Shown piece by piece: positions 43,665 to 53,990 of a stretch of DNA of 64,000 nucleotides. Source of the stretch: Alviniconcha marisindica (Eukaryota > Mollusca > Gastropoda > Provannidae); assembly GCA_018857735.1 (NCBI GenBank), contig JABMCL010002001.1:108501-172500 (forward strand). The letters run 5' to 3'. The position numbers and the translations under genes are program-made. Position 1 is the first letter of the stretch; each line of letters begins with the position of its first letter. The notes beneath the pieces were generated by a model, which was not told the DNA's origin, did no database searches, and was given only the letters and a program-made list of their open reading frames with translations.

Positions 43665-45454
43665 GGGTTAACCACGCTGCAGTCTATTTAGCATTCAAAG
43701 GGGAAAAGGTGGGTTTTGAGGGCAGGTTTACACACCTTCACCCACACACACCTACACACAGGGGATGGGGAGGCAAGGAGAGGATGAGCTAAACGATCAT
43801 TATGGTGCTGTGCTCACACACACGCACACATGCAGGTAAGCCATCCTGCAGTCTAGTTACTGTTCAGAGGGGAAAAGATGGGTCTTGTGGGTGGATTTAC
43901 ACACATTCACCAACTCACCCTCTACACACAGAGGGTGGGAAGGTTGGGGGGAGGGAGCTAAAAGATCAAGTTGTAATTACAGAAAAAAGAGAAGTGTTTA
44001 AGACATATGTTTAACAGTTGTTGATCGCTTTTATATATATAGCACTATTCTCTGCTCAGGCAGACTCACTGGGCTCATGTCACCTGTGATTCTAAATGAG
44101 TGACTAGCTTTTTATAGCGCGTTTTGAATGTCCACTAAAGTGGTGTACTTACAGCGCTGTTTGGTTGTTACATGATTGGTCAGTTGAATTGGAAGAAATG
44201 TGAGAAAAGGTATGTTTTGAGATTGCATTTGAAAGAAGAAAGGGTTGCGCAGTGTCTGACGGAATAATGTGATTGGAAGAAAGTGAGAAAAGGTATGTTT
44301 TGAGATTGCGTTTGAAAGAAGAAAAGGTTGCACAGTGTCTGATGGAATAATGTGATTCATTCCATACTTGCGGTCCGGAGCTAGAGACTGCAGAAACCAT
44401 GCCATTTTCTTTTGTTTGTGTTCACTTTAAATAAACTTGTATTAGAAAAAAATTCAGAGGTGTAGGACAGTGAATACGTTTGAAGGAGATCCAAAAGTAA
44501 TTAGAAGCTGAGCCAGTGAATCGTTTGAGACAGCAGGCTTTCTCTAAATGAAAAATGAAGATGTTGTGACATTTTTGAATGTTACAGAAAATGGAACATT
44601 TTAAAATAGTTTATTGACACCCTTGACAAATTTTCACAGAGCACTGTGCATGTGTGAATTGTTTGTGGATTGGCAACCTCTGCTAGATCAGTCGAGAACA
44701 CTCTTATGATTGCTTCCTGCTAGTTTTCTTCTGGTTATTGCATTCGTGGTTTTTATGCACACTTTGGGGGGGCATTTAAAAAAACATTCTTTTATTAATA
44801 GACGATCTTCGGAAATCCAGGGAACTGCACTCGGTAAGCGCCTACAGGCATGGCCTGTATATATAGGTCCAGGCCTGCGGGTGTTGCGCAGAATAGGCAC
44901 GCTTTTGTTGGGGGTACAGTGAGCACGTGGGCAAGATGACGGATACCCGTAAACAAAGGCAGAAAAGGCATCAGAAACGCCGATCAAGCGCTCACTGTTC
45001 GTGGGGAACATGCAGATTGGATAGTAGGTTCCCCCAGCTGGTAGTCTAGTATAGATTATAACAGGTCCATGCCTGAAGATCTCAAAGTGTCGCAGATCGG
45101 CTCTTCTCAGCTGCCGCCTCCATTCAGGGGACTTCACTCTCCCGGACCAAGAAAACACTGTCAGATTATCTTTGCCTGTTATTTCCGGAAATCGTCTATT
45201 AAATGGGAGTCATTTGGGAATGTGCTTTACTTGGGTGACGGCGTGAAAATTGAGGTTCTGACCTCCTCTTTGATTGCCTTCCTTAGCACCTGCCATTCAG
45301 AGTGATGATGGAGAAGTATGCTGGGATGCGAGGAAAGCCAGCGAAGAGCTTCAAGTTTCGCTTTGATGGTGAACTCTTGACGCCAGACATGCTGCCAAGG
45401 GATGTGGATTTGGATGAGGATGACACCATCGATGTCATTGAAGCGAAGGGATGA
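38428..45454 (+). CDS. NFATC2IP: NFATC2-interacting protein-like (NIP45/Rad60/Esc2 family), 7 exons
   Basis: Nuclear protein with two SUMO-like domains, which in the family bind UBC9 and support SUMO-dependent genome stability. Exons 38428-38749, 39289-39418, 40538-40660, 41229-41379, 41955-42099, 43472-43596 and 45287-45454 join in phase to 387 residues (human about 419). Residues 1-210 are disordered, acidic and proline-rich (PPLKKRATKR, GDEIDDEDEIEN, PPVPPPPPVPART). SUMO-like domain 1 spans about 225-300 (VRVRHMDDIHRF ... LHLADIIV); domain 2 spans about 311-387 (SVRVLMQCPNN ... FKFRFDGELLTP ... DTIDVIEAKG). It ends AKG, without the diglycine needed for conjugation, as usual for the family. 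The start is the first ATG of exon 1; an upstream exon cannot be excluded. Confidence 0.92.
39289..39418 (+). CDS. NFATC2IP: NFATC2IP-like exon 2
   Basis: DLPEPPRPKREVQVVASIAP through DEDEIEN, plus two bases; acceptor CTATGATCAG, donor GTACCC. Confidence 0.85.
39487..39758. mobile_element. Foldback element (long hairpin MITE) in NFATC2IP-like intron 2
   Basis: Two arms of about 130 bp are inverted copies: CAACAAACAAGGGAG..., AACAACAAAGACCT..., ACATAAACTCCACC on the left and their reverse complements on the right; the loop is about 15 bases. 39759-40420 has nothing else recognised. Confidence 0.85.
40425..40490 (-). mobile_element. SINE-like fragment with box B
   Basis: Minus strand GGGGTTCAAATCCCAGTTGG matches a tRNA box B; no box A is visible. 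Probably a truncated SINE. Confidence 0.35.
40538..40660 (+). CDS. NFATC2IP: NFATC2IP-like exon 3
   Basis: ILSSDDVSIVRSPSPPVPPP through SKGIRNAL plus two bases; acceptor GTTTGCAG, donor GTAAGG. Confidence 0.87.
40940..41100. repeat. Likely dispersed-repeat fragment, NFATC2IP-like intron 3
   Basis: Contains GCACGTTAAAGATCCTGTAG and GTCAGAGTTCAGTGG, phrases I associate with common molluscan interspersed repeats. No termini seen. Confidence 0.3.
41229..41379 (+). CDS. NFATC2IP: NFATC2IP-like exon 4
   Basis: TLDSMKDELRKGLLTSPPTP through VRVRHMDDIHRFSMTK, the first strand of SUMO-like domain 1. Acceptor TGTGACATCAG, donor GTGACT. Confidence 0.9.
41474..41532. repeat. (GT)n microsatellite
   Basis: About 29 GT units in NFATC2IP-like intron 4. 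Confidence 0.97.
41955..42099 (+). CDS. NFATC2IP: NFATC2IP-like exon 5
   Basis: TDMFYSLQQQMANMLHVDVG through STRLHLADII; the core of SUMO-like domain 1. Acceptor CTGTGCTAG, donor GTGTGT. Confidence 0.92.
42100..43471. other. NFATC2IP-like intron 5
   Basis: The first 180 bases hold three to four copies of a ~60-bp unit (GTGTTTTCAAGACTTTA and GGTGGTCCTGTTGAG). The rest shows no gene, RNA or element I can support. Confidence 0.6.
43472..43596 (+). CDS. NFATC2IP: NFATC2IP-like exon 6
   Basis: VCHVLVPGERGSGDADVADA, then SVRVLMQCPNNRQNLHLVVK, the start of SUMO-like domain 2. Acceptor TTGATTTTCAG, donor GTACGT. Confidence 0.9.
43618..43662. repeat. (CA)n microsatellite
   Basis: About 22 CA units just after exon 6. 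The following 350 bases repeat a ~180-bp block twice (TGGTGCTGTGCTCACAC, TACACACAGGGG/AGGG). Confidence 0.93.
44020..44190 (-). mobile_element. 5'-truncated copy of the SINE tail seen at 25880-26080
   Basis: Shares CAGGCAGACTCACTG, GATTCTAAATGAGTGACT and TTTTGAATGTCCACTAAAG with the SINE at 25880-26336. The tRNA head is missing. Confidence 0.6.
44190..44400. repeat. Two-copy duplication, ~85 bp
   Basis: GAAAGTGAGAAAAGGTATGT, TTTGAGATTGC and GTTGC(A/G)CAGTGTCTGA repeat twice. Confidence 0.8.
44799..45198. mobile_element. 400-bp non-autonomous TIR transposon flanked by TTAA
   Basis: Left end TAGACGATCTTCGGAAAT and the right-end reverse complement TAGACGATTTCCGGAAAT are matching TIRs. TTAA flanks both sides (44795-44798, 45199-45202). 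The interior is GC-richer than its surroundings and contains a 156-codon open frame that I regard as chance. Superfamily uncertain (piggyBac-like TSD, atypical ends). Confidence 0.7.
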
Positions 45455-45547
45455 CAGTAATTGGGGTGGGGGGAGGGAGGGAGGGGGGGACTGAATGGGA
45501 GTCACTTGGGAATGTGCTTTACTTGGGAGACTGCGTGAAAATTAGAG
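45203..45547. repeat. ~50-bp direct repeats flanking the last NFATC2IP-like exon
   Basis: ATGGGAGTCA(T/C)TTGGGAATG, then TGCTTTACTTGGG, occurs at 45203-45252 and again at 45498-45547, on either side of the terminal exon. Confidence 0.9.
45287..45454 (+). CDS. NFATC2IP: NFATC2IP-like exon 7 (stop)
   Basis: HLPFRVMMEKYAGMRGKPAK, then FRFDGELLTPDMLPRDVDLD, and the EAKG terminus. Matches the C-terminal SUMO-like fold of NIP45. Flanked by ~50-bp direct repeats (45203-45252 and 45498-45547). Confidence 0.94.
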   Translation, partial: HLPFRVMMEKYAGMRGKPAKSFKFRFDGELLTPDMLPRDVDLDEDDTIDVIEAKG

Positions 45548-46129
45548 AAGTAGGTTCTATTTAAGACAATATGTTTAATCAGCAGCGTATGACCTCAGGT
45601 TATTGTTCTTTATATTACATACCGATCGCAAAACTGTAGTGTAAATGGGGCAATTTCCCTTGTCCGGTGTATTTTGTGAACTCAGATGATTGCTGTTCGT
45701 ATTACACAGGAGTCACCAGACGTGCTAATAGCAGACTGGTGTAAGAGGGGCGTTTTTCCTTGTCAGGTGCATTTTGTTTGCATTACATAGGGGTCATCAG
45801 ACATGCTAATGGCAAACTGTTGTATAAATAGGGCATTTTAGGCTAAGTTTGTTTATTGTCCATACTAAAATTACACATGGAAGTTAGCCTCTCATGTGCT
45901 CATGAGGTAAACATTAAACTCTAATTAACACACATGCATGCATGCATGCATGCACACAACACCTACATAATTTACATAATTGTGGACAAGCAGCAATCGC
46001 ATCAGAGGATGTCAGATAAAGGGGGCTTAAAAGACTTGTTAAATGCATCCAGCAAACCTCACATTTCCAAGACACTTGTACAGACATACACAGTTGCAGT
46101 TTCCCCTATCAGATGCCTCTTCTAATCTT

Positions 46130-46610
46130 GGATAATTGTTTGTAATACACAGGGGTGACACTAATGCTAATAGAAAAATGCTGTGTAAATAGGGCATTTT
46201 TCCATATCAGATGCCTCACCTCTTCTGACCTTGGATAACTGTTCAATTTACACAGGCGTGACAGTAATACCAACAGCACAAATAGAGCATTGTCAGGTGT
46301 GTATTTGGTGCCGCTGTGGATTGCTGATTGTGATGCCTCTTCTGACCGTGGCTAACTGTTCGGTTTACACAGGCGTGACAGTAATACCAACAGCACAAAT
46401 AGAGCATTGTCAGATGTGTATTTGGTGCCGCTGTGGATTGCTGAATGTGCTGCCTCTTCTGACTGTGGCTAATTGTTCAGTTTACACAGGCGTGACAGTA
46501 GTACCAATAGCACAAATAGAGCATTGTCAGATGTATATTTGGTGCCGCTGTGGATTGCTGAATGTGATGCTGACAGTTGCATATAACCATCTCTGCGTTT
46601 CCTGTGCGTG
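46130..46610. repeat. ~117-bp tandem repeat, 3-4 copies
   Basis: Unit contains TTTACACAGGCGTGACAGTA, AGCACAAATAGAGCATTGTC and TTTGGTGCCGCTGTGG. 117 is a multiple of three, producing a 126-codon spurious frame. 45548-46129 holds only diverged relatives of the unit. Confidence 0.9.
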
Positions 46611-46711
46611 ATGTTGAGACAGTGCCGTGTAACCACCTCTGCATTTCCCCGTAGCCGAGCTGTGTGCAAGTTGTCTTGTAGACTGCTGTTCTGTGAACGA
46701 AGGGGGGAGGT

Positions 46712-46717
46712 AATAAA
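46712..46717 (+). promoter_or_regulatory. Possible polyadenylation signal of the NFATC2IP-like gene
   Basis: AATAAA in GAGGTAATAAAGGATC, about 1.26 kb after the stop. First canonical hexamer I see on this strand downstream; the 3' end itself is not visible. Confidence 0.35.
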
Positions 46718-46734
46718 GGATCAGCTTTCAGCCC

Positions 46735-47045
46735 TCTGTTGGATTGGCTGGTTGTTTTCTCATTTTGTGATTGGCTGAATGGTTACCTGGTTACGTTTTC
46801 AAATTTTGTTTGATTACTTGCAGTCATATTTTTTTTCGACCCAGCAAAATTGGATTGGCTGGTTGTTTTCTCATTTTGTGTTTGGCTGAATGGTTTCCTG
46901 GTTAAGTTTTCAAATTTTGTTTGATTACTTGCAGTCATGATTTTTTTCTCTCGACCCAGCAAAATCGGATTGGCTGGTTGTTTTCTCATTTTGTGATTGG
47001 CTGAATGGTTTTCTAGTTAGGTTTACTTTGATTCCTTACAGTCAT
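46735..47045. repeat. ~119-bp tandem repeat, ~2.6 copies
   Basis: Unit contains GGATTGGCTGGTTGTTTTCT, CATTTTGTG..TTGGCTGAATGG and TTGATTACTTGCAGTCAT. Confidence 0.92.
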
Positions 47046-48524
47046 GATTTTTCCAACCCAGCAAATAAGATGTCCTTTTAAGTGTTGTACCCTCCTTCAA
47101 GTTGACCTTGAATTTGATGTTTCTGCTACTGTTAGTCATCCTACTGTGTTAGGCTGCACATGCACATGTTTGTGTATGTATCTGTGTCTCTTTCTGTACA
47201 CACATATAGAATACATTTTATTGTCTGCATTTTCTGTAATCTTGGGGGAGGGGGTAAACTATAATTTGATTAAAGTGAGCGTGCTTGTTTTGTGACAGAA
47301 CAGTTGTGTGTCTTTTACGTTCACACAGGTACCAGTTCAGTGTGTGGTGAGTATGAAAGGACAGTCAACTCTTCCGAGCTGCTTGATCAAGATGTATGTT
47401 AACAGAACTGATATACAAGATGCTGCAGTGGTTTTTGTTCTTCACATTACATGTTTGCATCTCACCTGCCACTTTTATCTGCTGATCATCTGTGTAATGT
47501 ACAGTGCTGGTTGATGCCAGGAAGTGAAATACATTCATGAATGAAAGGACTTTTTCTGTGTTGGGTTTGTGAGATCTTGTTGTCAGTTTTTCAAGTTTAT
47601 TGCACTCTTTCAGCCTCTTTTGTTAGCTATTGCTGTCAGTGGTTGTAATTTACTGCGTTCTCTGTCTTTCTGTGCATCTCTTGCCACACTCTTTAAAACA
47701 CATATACTCCGTTTCTCTCTCGCACTCGCCATCCGTATAGACCATGTCTCTTGCTCTCTCTCACCATCCTCTCTTTTATCACACGCATTTCCGGTATATC
47801 CACACACACACATGCATGTACTCTCACTCACCACACTCTCATCTTAACAATCTGAACGAGTTATATATTATAATTAGTATATTTGCTGAATTCATTTACT
47901 GGGACACAAAATTCATTATACAGTATATAAACACACATGTGTGCAAACCATGCTTCTTTTTCTTCCTGACTTGGGTTACACAGAACTTCATTTTCAAGTT
48001 CCCGCTAAAATTCCTGTGAAATGTACGTAACGTGCGCAGCGAAGGCAACCTTGACCCCTCCACTTGGACTGGATGCATGACTTGCACATTCATAAGGTGT
48101 CAGTAGAACCCGCATCACCCTCAAAGCAAGAACTGATTCTGTCTGACAGCACTCTTGCCTTGAAACATACAACAACGGTGGAAAACTGCTGCACACTCGA
48201 ACCTCCCACCCTCTTGTACTGGGTGTCATTTATGCGGAGGAAACAAAACTAAAAATAAAATCCACCTCACACATAAACCACTTCAGACCATGGTGATTAA
48301 CAGGATGATAGGTGATCCTCCTCCCTCCCTCTGCCCCTCCCCCCACCTCCTCACAACACCTTTAAGAGGGGGTTTGTCTTAAATGTTAAGACCACTTTCA
48401 ATTTAAACAACACTTGGGCGTCATATTTGTATCAATGAAATGATCAACAGCGCATATATGAGCAATGGGAGCAGTAAAATTTGGGTGTCGAACCACAGGC
48501 ATTCAGGAAGGGAAAAAGACAAGA

Positions 48525-48850
48525 CCCCTCCCCCCCCCCCCCCCCCCAAACAAAAACAAACAAACAAACAAACAAAAATATACACACAAAAAACAGTATG
48601 ATTCTGAAGCTCCTCAAAGGTAAACAGGAATCATGCCCAACCCCCCCCCCCAAAAAAAACAAAAAACAAAACAACATACACACAAAAACAGTATGATTCT
48701 GAAGCTCCTCAAAGGTAAACAGGAATCATGCCCAACCCCCCCCCCCCCAAAAAAAACAACAACAACATACACACAAAAAACAGTATGATTCTGAAGCTCC
48801 TCAAAGGTAAACAGGAATCATGCCCATCCCCCCCCACCCCCTTAAAAAAA
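48525..48850. repeat. ~97-bp tandem repeat with poly-C/poly-A tracts, 3 copies
   Basis: Each copy: ACAGTATGATTCTGAAGCTC, CTCAAAGGTAAACAGGAATC, then C-run and A-run. 47046-48524 has no gene I can support. Confidence 0.92.
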
Positions 48851-49242
48851 AGTATATTTGCACTTTTCCCTGAATATTTGTGACAGAAGCATACCTATGC
48901 AGACTCGATTCATACGCATGGTCCCCTTGAATATTTTGGCGAAGGCAAGTTCGTGCTGTATTGTTTTCAGCCTCACCAGTCATGCCAGTTGCTGTTGTGC
49001 TAATACGTTGGCACAAGCATTCAGAACGCCTGCTTTACACAGTCGACCTCTTCAAATACTTCCGATGGACATTATCTCATGTATATTTGAATTACTTAAT
49101 CTTGTAGGCATCATTTGCATCATCTGCCTCTGATTTACGCCCTCTCATCTCATACTTTTGATTGACGTAATCTACCGATACTTTATTTACATCATCTACC
49201 TCCTCACATTCTATCTCATCACATATTTTTCATTTTGTTTAA

Positions 49243-49462
49243 CCCCTTCACTGCCACAGCCTGTAAAATGTCCGAGCTGAAAGATGCACGGATGCGCCTG
49301 CAAACAGTACATTTTCCGGTCCTATAACATCTACTTTCAGTGTTTTGCGTTTTCATGATTATCCTTTCACATGCCAGAGCAACAACAACAAAAAACAACA
49401 AAAGGCTTAAGAGTTCGCACTGTTATTGGTCATTTTCAAGTGACATCATGGCAGTGAAGGGG
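49243..49462. mobile_element. piggyBac-like MITE, 220 bp, TTAA target site
   Basis: Perfect 14-bp TIRs CCCCTTCACTGCCA (49243-49256 and, reversed, 49449-49462), each flanked by TTAA (49239-49242, 49463-49466). CCC-starting TIRs with TTAA duplication are the piggyBac hallmark. No transposase inside. Confidence 0.85.
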
Positions 49463-50016
49463 TTAACTGATCAACAGTACTCATTCGTTGCTTGGACAAT
49501 CATGCCCCTGCTACAGAACCACTCTGCAAATCAAAATTTCAAAGTGAAGATGACATGCAAGCTATGGTAGATGGTGGTGATGTGTTGGAAACAAAATCTG
49601 AGATTCTCGCAACAAAACCCTGGCACAGCAAACGGTTCGAAAAAGCTGTACAAGTAAGGGAAAGAGCTCTGGAGTCTATGACTTCCTGCTGAACAAAGCC
49701 TGTGTTGACAAAATTAAGTCTTTTGTCCTTCACTGTTTGCAGTCCATATTTTGTATGAAAGCATGACTACTGCAAAAAATGTCACTATGTGAAACTATTT
49801 CCTACCTGATGACATACTAACCTTTGTGTCGCAATGAAATTTACTGACGTAATCAGTCACAAGCATCTTCCAGTGAAAGTTTCCAATGACAAAAGTTCTG
49901 AAGCTCAAAGGGAGCTCATGGATTCAGTTGGACGCCAACAATTAACTTCTTCAAAGTACCGAAAAGTTATTCCAGGGAATTTCATAACGGCAGCAACTCA
50001 ACCCTGAACACTACAA

Positions 50017-50140
50017 GATCCAAACACACAAAAGGTTCAAAAGAATGCTAGTTACTAGGACAAAACATAACAAGTGAATTTTCAGGGTAATCCCCTTTAT
50101 CAAGCTACAAAACGACACAACGGTAAACAATGAGATGTAG
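50017..50140 (-). repeat. Dispersed repeat family B, copy 1
   Basis: Shares GATCCAAACACA, AAAGGTTCA, GGTAATCCCCTTT, CAAGCTACAAAAC and AACAATGAGATGTAG with 63250-63400, in the same order. Probably the conserved 3' end of a retroelement. Confidence 0.6.
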
Positions 50141-52689
50141 GGGACAATTATCTGGTTTTGGTTGAGCTGTTTTTTGTGTCCAAGGCTTGGAAGAATGCTA
50201 CTCCGTCTAATCATCACCGCATCAGTTGATGCTCTCTGACGGCATCTGTGCCCTGGAGTGAGGTGCCACTTGATGTAGAAAGTTCCCAGTGAGTTCAGTT
50301 CCCGAGGGAGACGGTCATAGCCCTTGGGATTTGATCAAAGCAGGGTCTAGACAGCGTAAGTAGGTAAGTAACTTGGTGTTTTATGCCCAGTTAACCATTA
50401 CAGTTATATCAGGGTGATACATGTTCTGTTATCATACAGCTAAACTGTGTAGTGAGTTTAATTTATTTAATTTATGACTAACTGTGAGACTGAAGTTGAA
50501 ACTGGGATTACAGTGATAAATGACTTGGATACAGAGCATTCATTTTCTTGAAGACATGTTTTGCATGAAGGAAATGTTGATGACTAGATCTAGATCAACA
50601 TTCCCAAACTCTGCAGTGTTTAGAACAAGTAAACTAGCTTCCTGGCTGGCTAGCGGCATTGCCTCATCTTTTATGCTAAAACCTGCCAGGTTTGCATATG
50701 ACACTTTTCTTCAGTTCTGAATCAAAGGTCTAGGCTCATTTTTCTGGGGAATTTGACATCTAAGTGATGTTGGTGAAGGGCCCACTGGTTTCTTTGGATC
50801 TTGTCTTTGGACATACAATTATCTGGTAAACATGTTACTTGAATTCACATTGCTACTGCACTGCGTGAATGCTGCAGGCCATCCAGTCACATCTACATCT
50901 CCCATACCTGTGACGGAATCTACATCTCACCTCAGAGCTATTGCGACATCAACGTTCAGAGCCACCGCCACGCGCACAAAGAAACAATTCTGCTGGTGCC
51001 CTGCACAGGCACTTGAATATGCAATCAAAGCGACTGTGTAATTAAGGCAAGGCTTTAGCCCACTTGGCAAAGGAGGTGTGTTTTTTAAAGAGAAGAAGAA
51101 ACAAACATCGAGGAGAAATTGGGGACGTTTGGAGTGAGTCTGAACAAAATCACCCAAATTCTGGTCCCAAATATCAAATGCAGAAAGGAAACCCTGACTG
51201 GACTGGTCTTCATACTACAATGTCTGTCGAATGACGCCAAGAATGGCAGTTCATATTGTTTACCACAGTTTCAATACAAGTGATATATATATATATATAT
51301 ATATACCCAAAGCATGCTGCACATGGATAAGCAAAGAAAATACTGCATGCACAACTCCCCATTTGGCACTTACGAAAATGTATGTACAAGTTGTGATTGA
51401 AATCACTTCACCACCTTGTGTTTCTTTTTGATTACATCATTTAGATTATTCATGGATACAAGACACATATATTTAAGTCTATGCAGCAGTTCTAAACAGC
51501 TAAAATTATGCAACAAATTTTCATTGATGAAAAAAACAACTTCCACTGACATGTAAATATATATTTTACAAGCACGCTCCCGAAGTAACCGCCTTAGGAA
51601 AACAAAAACAAAAACAAAAGCTCCAAAGCAGGAGACAAGACCAAAAAACACACAAATCTGTTCAGTGATTATACAAAATGTCCTCCTGTTGAGAAAAGTC
51701 ATATAGGTCAAAGTGCAGAAAAACAATGACAAAGAAGCAAATAACTGATCACTGAGGCATTATATTAGAAATGAAGAAAAAAGAAAACTAAAGAGAAAGC
51801 CTATTTCAGGAAAGGTAAGTGCACAAGAGTGGGCTTGCACCCATACGGGTGCACCTGCACCTGGAGTTGGCAGCATCATTGTGATTGTCTCAATGTAGCC
51901 TGCATGATAGGGAAGGTGGAACTGTTCAGGTCTTATTTCAGTCATGCTAAATAAATAAACTTAGCCAAATAACCCCCCAGCCCCACCCCTTCATGATGCT
52001 GTATGCATATGTAGGTATGCTTTATACATTATGAATGTTTGTAAATATACAAATTTATAACAAAAAGAACCCCAAACAAACAAAAAACAACAACATATCA
52101 GTATTTGACCATCACATAAATTGAACAAGACAGACAAGATTTGATTAGTAACGCTACAGGGAAAGCAAAAACAAACAAACTGCAGTTTTTGCCAGCAAAA
52201 GAGAACCACTCTCATCTAATAAGTGCAGCATGCGTATTGCACAAATACACAAACCTGTACAAGGTTTGCACTGCTATCATACAACGCACATCGTTCCAGG
52301 GGTAAAGTCATTTATAAACTGAAATAAATGAATAATTTCTGTTTCCGAGCGCTAATTCTGTCTTTGTTTTTCAAAGAGAAGAAACCACAACATGCACAAT
52401 ACTATAGCACCTGGTTCTGGAGCATAAACAAGTGCACAGAATATAATGCATACAGTCACGAGTACTTGGTCCACAATGTCCTCTTCATCTGGTTTTCTGT
52501 GGTTACCACTTGCCAGAGACAGGGAGAGAGGCAAACTCCAAGCACTGGTTTACGACATCCTTCCTTCAACTACTGCCATATTTAGTTACGCCATAGGGTG
52601 CAGAAAATTGTCAGCTAACGAGCAGTTTTTTGTTGGTGCTCAAACAGTAGTAAGTTTGTAACAAACAACTCAAATGATATCAGATGTTT
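50141..52689. other. No gene recognised
   Basis: AT-rich, with a (TA)n run near 51283-51304 and scattered A-runs. A small open frame at 50832-51041 follows a possible acceptor (GAATGCTGCAG) but matches nothing I know. Confidence 0.5.
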
Positions 52690-52980
52690 GTTTTATGACT
52701 GACCATGTTGCTTACGCCAGCTCAAATAAAACCAAAATCGTTTGAATTGAGATGGAACTTCTTTTTTTACCCAGGGTGGATGCGCCTCATGTTTACGTGC
52801 GTGCTTGGGCGCTAGGTTGCTTCCACAGTCTTATCAGTACCCGAACCTTTCGGAGGGCGCTGACTGCGTTGCTGGACAGCTGCGCGGAGATAGAGAGCGC
52901 CCCTTCAGTGGCGTAACTAAATCTGGCAGAGTTTGGAGGAAGGTGCCAGAAAGCGATGACTGGAGTGTGGGAGAGAGACT
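52690..52980. repeat. Dispersed repeat family A, copy 2
   Basis: See 11490-11770: same order of GAGATGGAAC, TTGCTTCCACAGTCTTA, GAGGGCGCTGACTGCG and GGTGCCAGAAAGC, same orientation. This copy is more CpG-rich, so possibly younger. Confidence 0.6.
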
Positions 52981-53249
52981 GACAGAAAGAGATGATAGAT
53001 AACTGATTTTTCATAAACTCAGTCCCCCATGATGGTAATATTAACTGAGGGAAGAAGAAGAAAAAAGAAAGAAAAGAAAAAAAAGGAGATTTTTTTTTTT
53101 AAATCAGAGATTCAGACTGACATGTCATGGATTAGGGAAGAGCAGCTTGCTTGGCCAAATATTAAAGTTGTCCCCTTCAAATCTCAGTTTGACAGCAACA
53201 AAACAGGCAGTTCCTGTTTTTGGCTGATCAAATGTTCTACCTGATAATA

Positions 53250-53695
53250 AATGTTTGTTTAATAGCATCACCTTACAGCAAAACGTTTCTTTAATAGCAT
53301 CACCTTACAGTAAAATGTTTGTTTAATAGCGTCACCTTACAGCAAAACGTTTCTTTAATAGCGTCACCTTACAGTAAAATGTTTGTTTAATAGCGTCACC
53401 TTACAGCAAAACGTTTGTTTAATAGCGTCACCTTACAGAAAAACGTTTAATAGTGTCACCTTACAGCAAAACGTTCGTTTAATAGTGTCACCTTACATCA
53501 AAATGTTTGACAGTGTCACCTTACAGCAACATGTTTGTTTAACAGTGTCACCTTACAGCAAAACGTTTGTTTAATAGCGTCACCTTACAGCAAAACGTTT
53601 GTTTAATAGTGTCACCTTACAGCAAAACATTTGTTTGACAGTGTCACCTTACAGCAAAATGTTTGTTTGACAGTGTCACCTTACAGCAATACAGC
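53250..53695. repeat. 32-bp minisatellite, about 14 copies
   Basis: Unit TTACAGCAAAACGTTTGTTT plus AATAGCGTCACC, with shorter variants. Confidence 0.95.
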
Positions 53696-53846
53696 GAAAC
53701 CCTCTCACCTTTGACAAAGAAACAGAGATCAGACAAACAAAAGAGGATTAATAATGCTTGACAAATATCATGGAGCTGACACATACTAAATGGGGAGAGA
53801 GAAAAAAATCTTACAGGAACAATTTTGGTTAATTATTCACATGACT

Positions 53847-53990
53847 TTAGGGTCCTGCCAACCGCACAGGTCACCTCAGGACCATCGAACTCTTGTCATA
53901 AGCAAATGCATATTTTAAAACTCTTTCCCATAAACCCTTTCTGAAGTCAAATCGACAAAACTGATCATCAACTACTTGAAAAGCGAGGTG
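53847..53990. repeat. Dispersed repeat family C, copy 2
   Basis: Counterpart of 5263-5400. From 53991 to 55590 no gene or defined element is recognised. Confidence 0.6.

Noticed and set aside
44688..45158. 156-codon minus-strand open frame
   Set aside because: Lies inside the 400-bp TIR element and across its left TIR; no recognisable domain, so treated as chance.
46231..46611. 126-codon frame with repeated IYTGVTVIPTAQIEHCQ
   Set aside because: 117-bp tandem repeat read through; no homology or splice context.
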